DNA from: Gnetum montanum
Lineage: Eukaryota; Streptophyta; Gnetopsida; Gnetales; Gnetaceae
Assembly: GCA_015680685.1 (NCBI GenBank)
Contig: MNCI01004656.1
Span: forward strand, 980,847-1,044,846
Reading direction: 5' to 3'
DNA: 64,000 bases
Part shown: positions 12,250 through 24,269 of the stretch, one piece after another
How the letters are laid out: the number at the start of each line of letters is the position of its first letter
Numbering within the stretch: the stretch's first letter is position 1
The notes under the pieces: generated by a model
What the model was told of the DNA's origin: nothing
The model's database searches: none
The model's input: only the letters and a program-made list of their open reading frames with translations
Position numbers and translations under genes: made by a program

Positions 12250-13600
12250 GAATGTAGAGGAATATAATTGGGATCCAACTATTCAAAATAAAAGGATCCA
12301 TATCTATGATGAGGAAAAATAGGTAGCTCTTGATGAGGTGATTTTACAGCAAACCTTGGCAATACAAAAGTCTATCAATGAGCTTGAAGTAAATGTCTAG
12401 AAAATTACCTTTTTCACAAGGTAATTATAGATAGCCCTATAACCAACCATACTATCTTAGTGGGACTTCTTATCAAACTCAAAACTATCATCAACTATAG
12501 TGGGGAAACCCATAATTATGGGGCAGGCCATCATCAAACTAATACTATCCTTACTTCTAGATGGACTAGTATGGATATTATGTTCAAAAACCTATTTACC
12601 CAACTAGTTCTACTTCCTCTACCTCAAATCAATACTGCCACTCTCTTGAATATCATCAACCCAAAACATCTTCTATGGGATCACCATCTCATGCCTCTCA
12701 TCCTCCATCATATCCTCAATATTTTCATACTTCCCTTCATCACATGCCATCACCAACAACACAAGAAGGTTTGGCACCACAACATAACCTAAAAAATGTC
12801 ACTTGTGCTATGAACATATACAGAAATGATAATGATAGAAAATCTCAACCACAACCTTGAAAATGTTCTTTCTTTAGGGTAGTTTCCTCACATAAGCATA
12901 AAACTTGTAGACCTACTAGCACATTGAAACCCACATAAGGCCAATCTAGTACAATAGCCTTCCTTACAAAAATGATGTCTCTTGATTATATGCAAAAGCC
13001 AACAACGATCATCACTCCAATAGAAGATGGAAATTATGAACCTATTGCTATGGAGAAGCAACAACCTCCATGCATCACTAATAATAATGAAATATGCAAT
13101 TGTTGGTCATAAGTTCAAAATATTAACACAACCCCTATAGCTACCCATAATAAAGTTTAGAAATAAGTGTGTGAGGAAAATCCAATCTATGAAATAGAGA
13201 CTAAACTAGAGGACATCTAGTATCTTGGAAAGACAAGTGTAAAATTTTTTAAAAGATGCATGGAACCAACCAATCCACTTATTAGTTTTAGACTTAAGAA
13301 AATGGATCAAACAAAGAACTTAGACATATAAATCTTACACTCTTACTATACATCAAAAAAAGTTATTAAATAAGGAGACGTGAAAATTAAGATAAAAAAT
13401 CAAGAAGAATAAAAAACACTTCTAGACCCTCCAAAAAGGAAATTCATTCAAGCCTAGTTGAAGATATATCTCCCAATCGAAACAAGATTATCATCAATGT
13501 TAGATGTGCTACCATGTAAACAATTAAATCAACAAATATGATAAAGGGAAAAATTGTGGTGTATAGCAAATGTGTGAAGTCCATTTCCTGAATGTTGACC
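12250..13600 (+). pseudogene. Decayed gag C-terminal/linker region
   Basis: A continuation of the family C gag. A Pro/His/Ser-rich stretch at 12640-12860 corresponds in position to the Pro-rich linker at 46158-46520 of the family A element. The protease that follows there is not recognisable here. Several stops in every frame. Confidence 0.5.
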
Positions 13601-13613
13601 CACAAGATTAGTG

Positions 13614-15775
13614 ATGGGGGAGATGCCCCATCATGATGCAGGAACTAATAAGTACTTTTCACTTTTTTGTTTTATAATTTTTTATCATTTTCCCATTTCT
13701 TTCACAATTTTCTAATTCTTAATATGTTTTTCATTTCTTGATATTTTTTCATTTTTTTCTTTACAATTTTCTCTTTTCTTGAGTCATTTTCTTCATATTT
13801 CCATTAATAATATTACTAGTCATGATGCAAAACTCAACACTATGTGTTGGGTTTTTGTGCTATGATATCAAGATGATTGGGTAAGTAATTATGTGAAGTA
13901 GTGAGACCACCTCATCCATCCCTCCAATTCTCTAAATAAAAAGGTCTTTTATAATGAAAGAAATTTGGTTCTTCTTTGATGAAACTAAAATCAATCAATG
14001 ATTATTGTACCTTGATGTAAGAGGAAAAGAAAAAGTGGGAATGGTAAAGGGTGTGACCTCAAGGGGATTTGTTGTGTTCTCTTCTCAACTTTCTTCATGT
14101 GGTTTATGACTACTCTAGGAATGTATCATCACTCCTCTATTAACCAATAAATAGGAAGCTATGTCTTTGAATGGTGTGGTTCCCATTTCATAAAATATTA
14201 AATTAAAAAAAGCCAAAATTTAAAAAAACAACAAAAAAATAAAAACAAAAAAAATGGGAATTTTAAGCACACCCTTTAGACATAATAATGGGCTACCAGC
14301 ATTAGTTATGGGGCTAGAAAGACATGTTACCCTCACTTGAAAGCACCCCTCTAACTAAGAACCTTTCTTCCTTCTCTTTTTTTGTCTTTTTGGAGTGATG
14401 ATTGTTCTTGGTGGTGGTTGTGTACTCATGATGGTCAGTAGGAAGGAACACATCATGCAAGGTCATTATTGATGTATGAACTTGGTCTAAAACTTGGAAA
14501 GATAGATATGTTTGTCATTTTAATCACACTTAACATAAGTACCTATTCTAGACATGATAAAACACCTTACATCCACATCCTTGCAATCCCTTCTTATCCC
14601 ATTATTCACCTTACTACTACATGTGATTATGAGCCCAATGGTTTTGTGTAGTATGATACAACATCACAATCAAGGTTGTTGTGTGTTTTTTCAAATAAAT
14701 GTATGGTCTACATTTAGCTTCTCAGGTACCCACGGACATTTAGAGAAGTGGTTATGCAAGGGCATTATTGTAGGAGCTTGCTTTTGGGAGGACCCACTTG
14801 CATAACTCTTGTTGATCATGGATTTGAACTAACCTTCACATCTTCTAGAACATTAGTGATCGTTTCTCTAAATTTATGCATGACTTTGGGACTACTTCTT
14901 ATCCATTTCATTAATTTTTTGTACTTGTCTTTTTTCATATCCATTAATATTTGTTGGCTATATTTTGATTTAGACCTTTGGTTTTAATTATTTGAAAACT
15001 TGTGTGTTTCCAAAGTTACACTCATTAGTCATGGGTGCTACGAATGTCTACTTTGAAATTTTTTAAAAAATTTCTAACATCCTATTTTCGAACATCATGG
15101 TAAATGATAATCATTAGACAAAATAATGAAAATAGCTTGATGATTTTAGTTACCTCATAGCCTTGGGCATAGTATGCTATCATCACCCTGTGCTTAAATG
15201 CAAACTAAAAAAAATCCAAAAAGGGTTAATTATTAAGAAAAATTTACCAAAACTAATGTTGATGCTTTGGTGACTATAGATGATGCTAAAAGAAATGCCT
15301 AAGGAAGAGGGTCTTTTGCTAGGCATGAAAATGAAGCCAAGAGAGGGACAACGGAGGATATGACCATGGAAAAATCAATGCACATACATTATAAAAACTC
15401 AAACATCGCATGATTTCCTGATCCATGGGACAATGAGAAGAAATTTTAGTCCATCCTTCAAGAATGTTTTTCATAATTAGAGAATCATCAACATAGCAAT
15501 CAAGGTTGAAAATCTACCATTGCTAGTGACAACAAGAAAAATCATCTTTAGTGGATTTTTGAAGACCTTTATAAATTTTGTAATCTTCAATGTCTATCAA
15601 ATCATTTTGTCATTTTGTATGCATCAACCTAAATAAAATTTTGTAATGTGACACTTAGAGTCAATCAGTAGTTAGAATTAGTTAATAGTCCCATACATTC
15701 TGATTTTTTGTCAAGAAAGCTCAATCCTATCTTGTTAACTAGAGGATGAGTTTCTACTAAATCATGGGGATATGA
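13614..15775 (+). other. Long 3' non-coding region of family C element
   Basis: It begins with GGGGGAGATGCCCCATCATG, followed by a T-rich tract with repeated TTTTGTTTTA-like words. A block with ATGGGGCTAGAAAGACATG and CACCCCTCTAACTAAG (about 14308-14365) and a block with GGCATT..GGGAGGACCCACTTGCA (about 14760-14805) recur in the same order at 17397-18980 and 47330-48720. It ends in ATCATGGGGATATGA just before the 3' LTR, the likely plus-strand priming region. No coding content is convincing. Confidence 0.65.
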
Positions 15776-15902
15776 TGAAGCATCAATTTCCTGAGATATC
15801 ATAGATGCTACATTGTGCCTATGTTGTAGCAACCTATCAATGCATCTTTGCTAGCTACTACATCACAAATGCTACATCATATTTGTGATGTCATACAGTG
15901 AT
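15776..15902 (+). repeat. Truncated 3' LTR of family C element
   Basis: It starts TGAAGCATC after GGGGATATGA and aligns with the first ~130 bp of the LTR at 10056. It then stops abruptly where RNase H coding sequence of another gypsy element begins, so this is a deletion or recombination junction. Confidence 0.65.
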
Positions 15903-17340
15903 TGGTGATCCTCCAAGAATTTGATTTGACAATGGTTGATTGAAAGGGGATTGAGAATGTGGTAGCTGATCATTTGTCTTGGTTACAATGGGATAGCAAG
16001 AAGGAGGAGATCCCATTATCTAATCAATTTCCTAATGAACTCTTCTTTGTCAATGCTATTATGGCTTCAAATTCTAAGAAAACAAACTACTATGATAGCA
16101 TCCTCTACTATCTACTCACCTAGAAGATGCCATTGGAATGGGATCATAGGAAGAAACAACAGTTTCTTCATCAAGCCAAGCACTTCATGAAAATCAAAGA
16201 CAACCTCTATAAAAGTTCTACCGATGGCCTGGTACGATGGTGTGTTCCTTATGTAGATTAGCTTCAAGTGCTTCAAGATGCACGTGTGAAACCTTGTGGG
16301 GAACATTATACTAGAAGAAGGACTACCATTAAGATACTCATGATAGGATATTATTGGCCCATGATCTTCTAGGATGCCCATAATTTCTTCCATTCCTATG
16401 ATTGGTGTCAATATGATGGTGGGATGACAACATGTATGAAAGGGACACAATAGTGGAACCAACTATTAGAGCCTTTCAATATTTGTGGGATTGATTTCAT
16501 GGTGCTCATCAACCCCATGTCAAACAAAAAGGCCTACATCATTATGGCTATTGAGTACTATACCAAATGAACTAAAGCCACTATCATCACCAACTATTCA
16601 TCCTCTACAACAACATGGTTTGCACAACAAAATGTTACCAATGGGTTTTGTATGCCATGAGCATTAATTTCTGATAATGAAAGACACTTTATAGATACCA
16701 CTTTTTGAAAGCTTATGCAATGCTTGGGGGTTACAACTCTTCACCACTCCTAAGCTAATGGCCAAGCTAAGGTTACTAATAGGAAAATTACCAAAATACT
16801 AACACGAATAGTTAGTAAATATAGGAAATACTAGAGCAACAAACTCAACAATGCTCTTTGGGCATATCATTCAACATGAAATATTTCTATTGGGTATTCT
16901 CCCTATGAGCTCATGAAAGAAAAATTTCCAATGTTTCCCATCCAAGTTAAGCTCCATACACTTTTCATAGCATGTGACCTTGACTTAGACTTAAGTCTAG
17001 CCCAACGAAAAAAATTAATGAATCTCAACACAATAAAAATAAATAAATTAGTGGCCCTATCATTGAATGAAGTGCACAAGGCACATAACAAACAATTTCA
17101 TGATCTTAAGATTCAGAAGATAAAGTTTTAACCAAGGGATAAGGTGCTCTACTAGAATCCCATTCACATGCCTCAATGGACAAAATTTCAAATGTTATGG
17201 GAGGGACTTACATTATATATGAAACCTTTCCATCTGGGTCCATGATGATATACCATCTTGATAGCCCAAGTAAGAGATTTTTGATCAACACCCAACAACT
17301 CAAACCTTTTCTTGAATCACAAATAACCAATTGAACAAAA
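15903..17340 (+). pseudogene. Ty3/gypsy RNase H end and integrase, decayed
   Basis: Reading through stops gives the end of RNase H (LQEFDLTMVD, then ENVVADHLSRLQWD near 15950-15990), a spacer, a degenerate zinc-binding region (HYTRRRTTIKIL then GYYWPMIF, about 16300-16370), and the integrase core: GIDFM (first Asp, about 16490), ISDNERHF (second Asp, about 16670) and ANGQAKVTNRKI near 16758-16793. The third catalytic position reads Lys (AAG) instead of Glu. The C-terminal part follows with YSPYELMKEKFP and RDKVL. At least ten stops, so it is inactive. This is the only plus-strand integrase in the window and may represent the autonomous relative of families A and C. Confidence 0.85.
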
Positions 17341-17396
17341 TCCTTAACTAATGAACATTCATGTTTAATTTTTTGGATCTCTTTTTTCCAACTTAG

Positions 17397-19098
17397 TCAT
17401 GAGGGAGATGCCCATTCATATTGATACTATATGAGTGAATTCTCAATTTTCAACTTTTTTGTTTTACATCATTTTTCATACATTTTTTATTTTCTTGAAT
17501 ATTTTACAATTTTTTTCTATATTTTTCCTTATTTAGACTTTTCTTACATGTCTTCCTTTTCTTTATTTCCATCAAGACTTCAATACTGAATACAACTGCT
17601 AATTGATGGTGGTTTGTAACTTGCATTTTTTAATTGATTGCAAATGACTAGATTTCATCCTAGAATTTTGACATTAATTAATGGAACATTAGTTTTTTCA
17701 TGATATTAGGCAGTGAGTTAACATCACCCACCATTCCACATAACTCCATGGTGTTTCCTCATTTCAAATATATGAGATCCTTTCTTAATAAAAAATGATA
17801 ATGAATTCTTGACCTTAGTACTTTCCAAACTTGGGATGAATTAAGTGGATGTACAAGGGTATGGCTTCAAGGGGATATTTTACCTTTTGCACTTACTTAC
17901 CATTTGGGGTTTCATGAGTGTTTCTATGGATTCCTCACCATTCCTATGTTGACCAATAAAAAGGAAGCAATATCTTTGCATGGTGTGGTTCCCATTGGCA
18001 AGAAAAGAGAAAAAATATAAAAACATAATGGTAATTCAAATCACATCCCTTAGATATAATAATTGGCTAGAGGTACTAGTTATGGAGCTAGAAAGACATG
18101 CTGCCCATGTTTGAAGGCACCCCTCTAACTAAGGCTTTTTTCAATTCCTACTTTTCTTTCCTTCTTTCTTTGGAATGGTGAGTGGATTGTGGGGATGTTC
18201 CTATACCTTGAAGGATGGAATGATCTAATGTGCCAATGCAAATTCACTAGAAGTAGATGCTCTTGATTCTGACTAAGAATGGAAGCTATCAAGTCATATT
18301 AATCACATCCTCAACAAGGGACTTCATGTGACTCAAATGCAAGACTCCATTCCATACTCTCTCTACTCTTTCCATGTATCACCTCATATCCTTTCTTCAT
18401 GATTGTATCGATGGGTTCATTTTGAGATGATCTTAACTCTTTGATGGTTTCTTTGGTGATTCATATTTTAACATTCCATAACCATTAATCATCCTTGGAG
18501 CCCACAGACTCTTTGGTTTGAGGGCATGCAAGGGCATTGAGTGCATAAGCCTACTATGGGAAGGATCCACTTGCATACTACTTGGTTGGGATGGTTACGT
18601 TCCTTTCACCTTAGGCATTTTCTTTCAAAACCTTTCTTTTCCACCTCAATGCATCTAGTTTTTGCACTTCTTGGCAATTAATCTCCTTCTAAATCTCCTT
18701 TCCAAATATACTCCTAGCCCTCTTTAAGCATTTATTCTTATTGTAGGCTTTTTTCGCTTCCTCTGGACCCTAATTTCATGGCAAAAACTCCTTTTCCTTA
18801 CTTAGTTTTTCAATTGTGAAAATTTTTATTTTTTGCTATGTTGAGGCATCACCATTGGCACAACACAAAAATAGTATAAATATGTGATAGGAGTTAGGAA
18901 AATTTTCACATTTGCCTCATAATGCTAGGGGAGCTTTCCCAAGCACATAACTTCCTAACTACTTGTCCAAATCAACTTGTTCTTTGATCCTTCAGCTACT
19001 AGAGGTGAGCTTTACATCATTGGGACCATAAACATATGGTTTTTGACAAAAAATGTTTTAAAATTTTTCTAAATCCCAAACACTTTAACTAATAAAAT
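17397..19098 (+). other. Long 3' non-coding region after integrase
   Basis: It starts GTCATGAGGGAGATGCCC, followed by a T-rich tract. It carries the same ordered blocks as 13614-15000 and 47330-48720: GGAGCTAGAAAGACATGCTG with CACCCCTCTAACTAAGG near 18090-18140, and CCCACAGACTCTTTGG with GGGAAGGATCCACTTGCA near 18500-18575. No gene is seen. It ends at the boundary of the duplicated unit (about 19099), so its own 3' LTR is missing. Confidence 0.6.
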
Positions 19099-19279
19099 AA
19101 CATTAAACATCACTAATTCACCTAAGTTAAATCTTACCAACAAACTTGGGTATTCATTATAATAAAATAATATTAAAATAATTAATCTGTCATGATCACA
19201 AATTAGCCTAAGTATAACTAGCCAAAATGGGAAAAAGATATCAAAGTATTAAATATTACACATAAGACCCTAATCCTTG

Positions 19280-22080
19280 GCTATGTTTGTGATCACAAAT
19301 GTCCCTAAAGAGACCGCAAGAGGAAGGACCATCCTAACCATGGGAGAAGTGGCCATGAGGAGGAAGGACCAACAACCACAATAGCCCAAAAGAAGGTGAA
19401 GCTAAAACCCATGCCACATGTCCTCTTTAGTAGGAGCTTGAAGTGGAATCTATTTATTAGATTCCCATTGTAGAAATAGGATAGCCTTATCAAGATGAGG
19501 TGTCAAGGCTAGAACTAAATCTAGAGGTCACCGTGACCAAGGCCTACCAAAGAAAAATCCATTCTAAGGAGGTCTAAAGTGCCATTCTTTAAGAACTCAA
19601 CTTTGGTTCCTTGTTGGACATGGCAGCTGAAGACGTAAAGATACAATTGTAGGGATCTCCCATGTGGCCCATCCGTACTTCTAGTTAGGAGTGGTACATG
19701 AGAGAGACTTACCTTTTCTAAAACAATTGACAAATGGACATGATCTTGAAAATCAAGGACACTAGTGCAAATTTAGTAGAAATTTCTACACAAGTAGACA
19801 TCTATGTTAAAAATATTAACAATTCTATGGAGTGGACTATAAAGAATATGATGAACTCACTAAGGTAGAAAGGGCCTACTTCAAGATTGCTGCCTACCAC
19901 CTAAACCCAACAGTGAGGCCATGTAAGATTGCTACCTTCTTTGCCCATGCATGTGCTACTCTAAGCAAAAAATTCCCTATCAACCTTCCCTAGCTCATCT
20001 TCATTGAGATAGAAAAATGATTCAAAGAGAATGAGCAAGGGAGGAAGACACTTCCCTTTTCATGTCTAATTAGAAAAATTTACAAAAGCAAAGCCTATTC
20101 TGTGAGTGACACGCTTTGTCATGCTCCTGCTACATCTTGGTAGGAGATGATGAAAGATAAGGCATCTACCAAGCTACTTAAAGAGGAGTGGCTACCACCA
20201 CCACCACCTATTGAAAAATTGATAATGGAGGCTTATGTAGCAATTGAGTGCATGAGGAAGCTCCATGAGCAACTCCTGAAGTAGTAGTAGGGAGGACCAA
20301 GTGGTGGAGAGCCCTTAGTCTACTGGGCAATGTTGAGTCACCTCAACAAAGTAACATGAACCATTAGCTAGATGGAGGAGACTACATAAATATTTTTGAC
20401 ACAAAGGATGTGGGCACCTACAAGAATAAGTCAAAGTACTCAAGAAGTGACAATGTTTATCCCTGGATAACAATAATTCCTAGAGATCTGTAGGAATGCC
20501 ACCACTTTCTTACTACACCTAGAGGAGGGTGAGGGGGTAACTATCTTAATGATGCAACACCATGGACAAGAAATAGTAGTGAAGGTGATGGAAAACCAAG
20601 TAGCAGAGGCCTTGAACACTCTTGTGGCCACCATGCTAGACATTACTACACTTAGAGATGTGCAAGTATTTGTAAGAGAAAGAACCTTGAGGCTAAGTGC
20701 AACCCAACATGAGGAAGTGTTGGACTGATTACTAGGAACTATGCAATCACTTTCGAAGATCTTTGATATTTCAAAAGAAATCATTGGTACCTATTTAGAG
20801 CTGCTAAAGACCAAGGGCAAGCTCCTCATTACAAATGTCCAATTCATGGTAGCCACAATCAAAAATCAATTATTGGCTATCGAAGTTGTAGAACTGAGAG
20901 AATTCTTAGCAAATCCTGCCATTCTTAGCCAAGCCATTACAAGGGATGAAGCATTTTTGCAGCTTTAGAACAAATTGAAAGAGGCTAAGAATGTAAAGGA
21001 TATGGTGGTCTTTGACGCATTCTTATCAAAGGTTCTTGCCATCAACATCAATAAAGATTTGTCGCAAGTCTACAAGGAAAATCTAAATCTAACCAGAGAC
21101 ATTCATCGCCTATGAAATGTCAATGAACAAAAGGATCAAATGGTCAAGCTTATGAGATAGTAGTAGAAGTAGCTTGCCAAGGTGAACATGGATCTAAGTA
21201 GGTTGGCAACAAAGAACCACAATCTCTCAATGAAGGAAGTTTGTGCACTTCACTAGAAAACAACCATTGAGATAGTTTCCTAGAAGAATGAGGCCCTAAA
21301 ATTAAAAAATGTGAAGAATCATTACAGGGACTAAGTTGGACTTCTCAAAGAGGTAAATAAAGAGGAAATTCAACTAGCCAAGGTGAAGATGAACAAAGTC
21401 CTTCAGCAACTCCAGTAGAAAGGCGATGTATGGTAACCCATCTTTGATGGATTGAATTCCTACAACAAGGTAGAGATATGTCTAAAGGAGTTTCAAATTA
21501 AGGATATAATAGAGTACATGGAGTTAGCCAATCTTCATTATGCAAATTTGGTGATGCTAACAATTTATAGGCTATAGCCAAAGTCACAAAAGTAGGTGGC
21601 TCGCTTGTACCTCCTTTATGAGGCTAAGTTCAAGCATTACCATGACATCAAGTAGAAGTTGGAAATAACTAATGCAAAGCTTGAAGTACTTAGGAGTCAG
21701 TTTATAGAACAATGATTGGTTGCTAAGAACCTAGACAAAAGAATTAATGACTACCATGAGCTATAGAACCTCATCAAGACCTTCAATATTGACCATGAAC
21801 AATTCACAACCTGGTTCATCAATATCAAGGAACTATTCCTAATAATGCCCTATCCATGGAACATCCCTGTACTAGCCCACATTGGATTGTATATGATCCT
21901 TGGAGTAAGGAGGAGAAGATGAAGGCATTACTATATGCCTTTCACCTTACACTTGAAGTAGCAACTATAGAAAAATAGTTGAAACCACTACCTCAACCTC
22001 AACCACCACCACCACAAGTGTCAAAGGTTGTAAAAGGTCCTTCAACATCCCAAGAGCCTCCACCTCTTGGCACTATCTAA
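19280..22080 (+). pseudogene. Extra ORF (about 900 codons) upstream of family B LTR, broken, copy 1
   Basis: A long former coding region just upstream of a family B LTR. Read through stops it gives continuous protein-like sequence. An N-terminal half has KEYDELTKVERAYFKIAAYHL and GRKTLPFSCLIRKIYKSKA (about 19840-20100), which loosely recalls the 'putative plant transposon protein' domain found near gypsy gag genes. Then comes a Pro-rich patch and a Lys/Glu/Leu-rich C-terminal half (about 20590-21900) that looks coiled-coil forming. Most interruptions are TAG, often where copy 2 (39044-41750) has CAA or CAG. No reverse transcriptase, protease or integrase motif is present. Function unknown; the family assignment is inference. 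Confidence 0.55.
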
Positions 22081-22298
22081 TCTTCTCTTCATCTTTAGCT
22101 ACTAGAGGATTCTAGTTTAATTTTCTAGGGGTGTTCAATTTTGTTCTCTTGAACACCCATTTTTGTAATTATTCTAATTCCATACAATTCAACACTTAAG
22201 GTCAGTTAGTGCATGATTTCATATCTTCTTAATTTTGTGAGAATCCTGAAACTACTTTTGTTCACTCAAGGATGATTTTTAAGTTAGGTGTAAGGGTA

Positions 22299-23155
22299 TG
22301 ATAAATCACGTGATGGACTACATCAACAGGCATGCATCAACACAACCCCATCAACGTATCCCTGTTGATGCATCCTAGTCGACATAGTGTCTATCTCTAC
22401 CTATATAAATGCATGTATCCATCACATTTATTGCACATTAAGTCAATAGAGTAGCCAAGTTCTTGAAATTTTCTTCCATTAGAGTTAGAATATTTTCCAA
22501 GTGGCTGCATTAGGACTTCAAGGATTGTATGGATATTTATTTGAACATTAATGTACCTAAACACTTGGATGTGTTGGCAATAAAGACAAGATTCTTGGAA
22601 CTCCTTACAACACTTAAGAATAGTTTAATATTTCCATTCATGTAGTTTATTATGTATGCATTTTACAATCATGTTCTTAGTTAATTAATACACTTAATAA
22701 TCATACATATGTATGACTATCTTAAACATATCATTAACACTTGGTAATCCTAGTGGTGTTAGGCTTAATTCATCTAGTAGCCTAACACTTGGTAACACAA
22801 TAGCGTTCCTAATGAGTTTAGGATGTGCATGGAAGGTAGGCCTAGATGCTAATGTTATAATAATTAGATTAAGACATTAGATAGTTAATGAGTTAACTCA
22901 CAATTAATTACTTTTTTTCAAACTTAGAAAAAATAAAATAAAATATAAAATCAATAAATTCCATGTACCTTGGCTTACACTTAACCATACACTTGCACTT
23001 CCACAAGTGAATCCAAAAAGATAATGATCACGTCTTTAAGTCATTACCTTGCCTATTGTGCATTTAGGAACTAAAGTCCATGAAATTTGATTGAATCACT
23101 AATGTAATGCTTGTGATTTTTATGGTTGGGCATAGGGACTACTCATTGCTCATCA
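22299..23155 (+). repeat. LTR, family B (in copy 1)
   Basis: It starts TGATAAATCAC after GTAAGGGTATGA and ends GCTCATCA, like the ends of family A. A TATA box, TATATAAAT, lies at about 22402-22410. It is nearly collinear with 41947-42809. The U3 part has repeated CATCAACA/TTGATGCAT words that can pair with each other. It is the 3' LTR of the element carrying the extra ORF. The matching 5' LTR is absent, because the duplicated unit begins inside the element. Confidence 0.8.
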
Positions 23156-23744
23156 AATATTATCAATTTGATTAGGAGAAAAAATTTGTTAGATTAGGAA
23201 TAAGAACTGGATCTATTAGTTTTACATTACATTAATAAATATCTAAAATCAAGTGGCATTACTTTTGTATGAACATAAGGCAACTCCAATATTGACTTTC
23301 TTCTTTCTAGCTTAGAGAATGTTAGCATCATGAAATGTTTTAAAGTATATGATAAATAATTAGATCTTATCATCACCCTTTGTACTTCTATTAATAGATA
23401 CACAAAGTATTAGATATTCTAGAGATAAAAGCACTTTAAAATAACAACAAAAATAAAGAAGGATTTTCAAAATGAAATTAAGAAGATTTAGAATCCAAGT
23501 ATGAGCTTTACAAAAGCTCTAATTACAACTATCCTCAATATTTTCAAAGACTAAAATAAAAATAAATAACAATGGCTTAATGAAGAATGGAAGAAAACTA
23601 GAATTTTATTGAATACTTAGAAGTCAATAGAGATTATCAATTACTATAAAAACCTGATTTTCACTAACAATAAGAAATTTGTCAAATAAAGACAAACTAG
23701 TTTATTAGAAATGATAAAAATAGATCCCATATGTTTTTATAATT
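23156..23744. other. AT-rich flank shared by both duplicate copies
   Basis: No gene. Bases 23156-23270 match 42810-42921, and 23453-23744 match 50257-50545. The part 23271-23452 is present only in copy 1. The family A element in copy 2 lies between the two matching parts. Confidence 0.7.
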
Positions 23745-23964
23745 TTGGCCAAGATGCCAACTCATCTCATAGGATAAGGGGGGAGGGGGGAGTGCATTTG
23801 TCACCCTCCACATCACGCACCATATAAAATCCCATGAAATGGGAAAAAACATGAACCAAAGAGCCACACCTTTTCGTATTCCCATTGCGCAGAATGTGAA
23901 CCAATGAGCCATAGCTTTTTATATTCCTGCTGCACACATAAAAAGGCCAAATGCAACCAAATGT

Positions 23965-24000
23965 AGAATGGGAATGGGAATGGGAATGAGAATGAGAATT
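23965..24000 (+). repeat. GGAATG short tandem repeat
   Basis: Five to six units of GGGAATG/GAGAATG. It lies just upstream of the subtilase fragment. Confidence 0.75.
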
Positions 24001-24045
24001 CTATTTCTATTCTATCTCTATCTTCGTCTGCAACTGCTGCTGTAA

Positions 24046-24264
24046 GTCACCTGGCCCAACCAAACCAACTTCGATGATGCCAGCTTCAAAGCTCTGCCAG
24101 AGCACTAGAAGGGCACCTACAATGGTGGCCCATGCTTTAGCTGTAATAACAAGCTCATCGGCATGCGCTTCTTCAACCAAGGTAGCAATAAGGTAGTAGG
24201 TCAATCAACCCTTGCTACATCCTTGCTTAACACCGAGGGCCACAACATGCACACATCATTAACA
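24046..24264 (+). pseudogene. Subtilisin-like protease fragment (N-terminal catalytic region)
   Basis: One frame gives FDDASFKALPEH, a stop, then KGTYNGGPCFSCNNKLIGMR, FFNQG and finally NTEGHNMHT. This matches the segment of plant subtilases (S8 family) between the catalytic Asp and His regions, where the family has FDD..P..W+G C..G..F.CNNK+IGAR+FN+G and DTEGHGTHT. The stop replaces the conserved Trp (TAG for TGG), and GHGTHT is altered to GHNMHT. It lies inside the 4 kb insertion and in the same orientation as the second subtilase fragment at 25258. It is a dead gene fragment, possibly captured by the transposon. Confidence 0.75.
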
Positions 24265-24269
24265 ATCAT

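Larger units (their letters stand above)
10056..15902 (+). mobile_element. Family C LTR retrotransposon, gag only, 3' truncated
   Basis: A plus-strand LTR element with a 5' LTR (10056-11009), a degenerate primer-binding site, a broken gag (11134-12247), about 1.4 kb of decayed gag/protease-region sequence, a long 3' non-coding region (13614-15775) and only the first ~130 bp of the 3' LTR (15776-15902). I see no reverse transcriptase or integrase before the 3' LTR. Its organisation therefore matches the gag-protease element at 42922-50256, and it would have depended on enzymes from another element. Confidence 0.75.

Noticed and set aside
24007-24204. 65-codon minus-strand ORF
   Set aside because: It is the antisense of the subtilase fragment, which explains the sequence on the plus strand.
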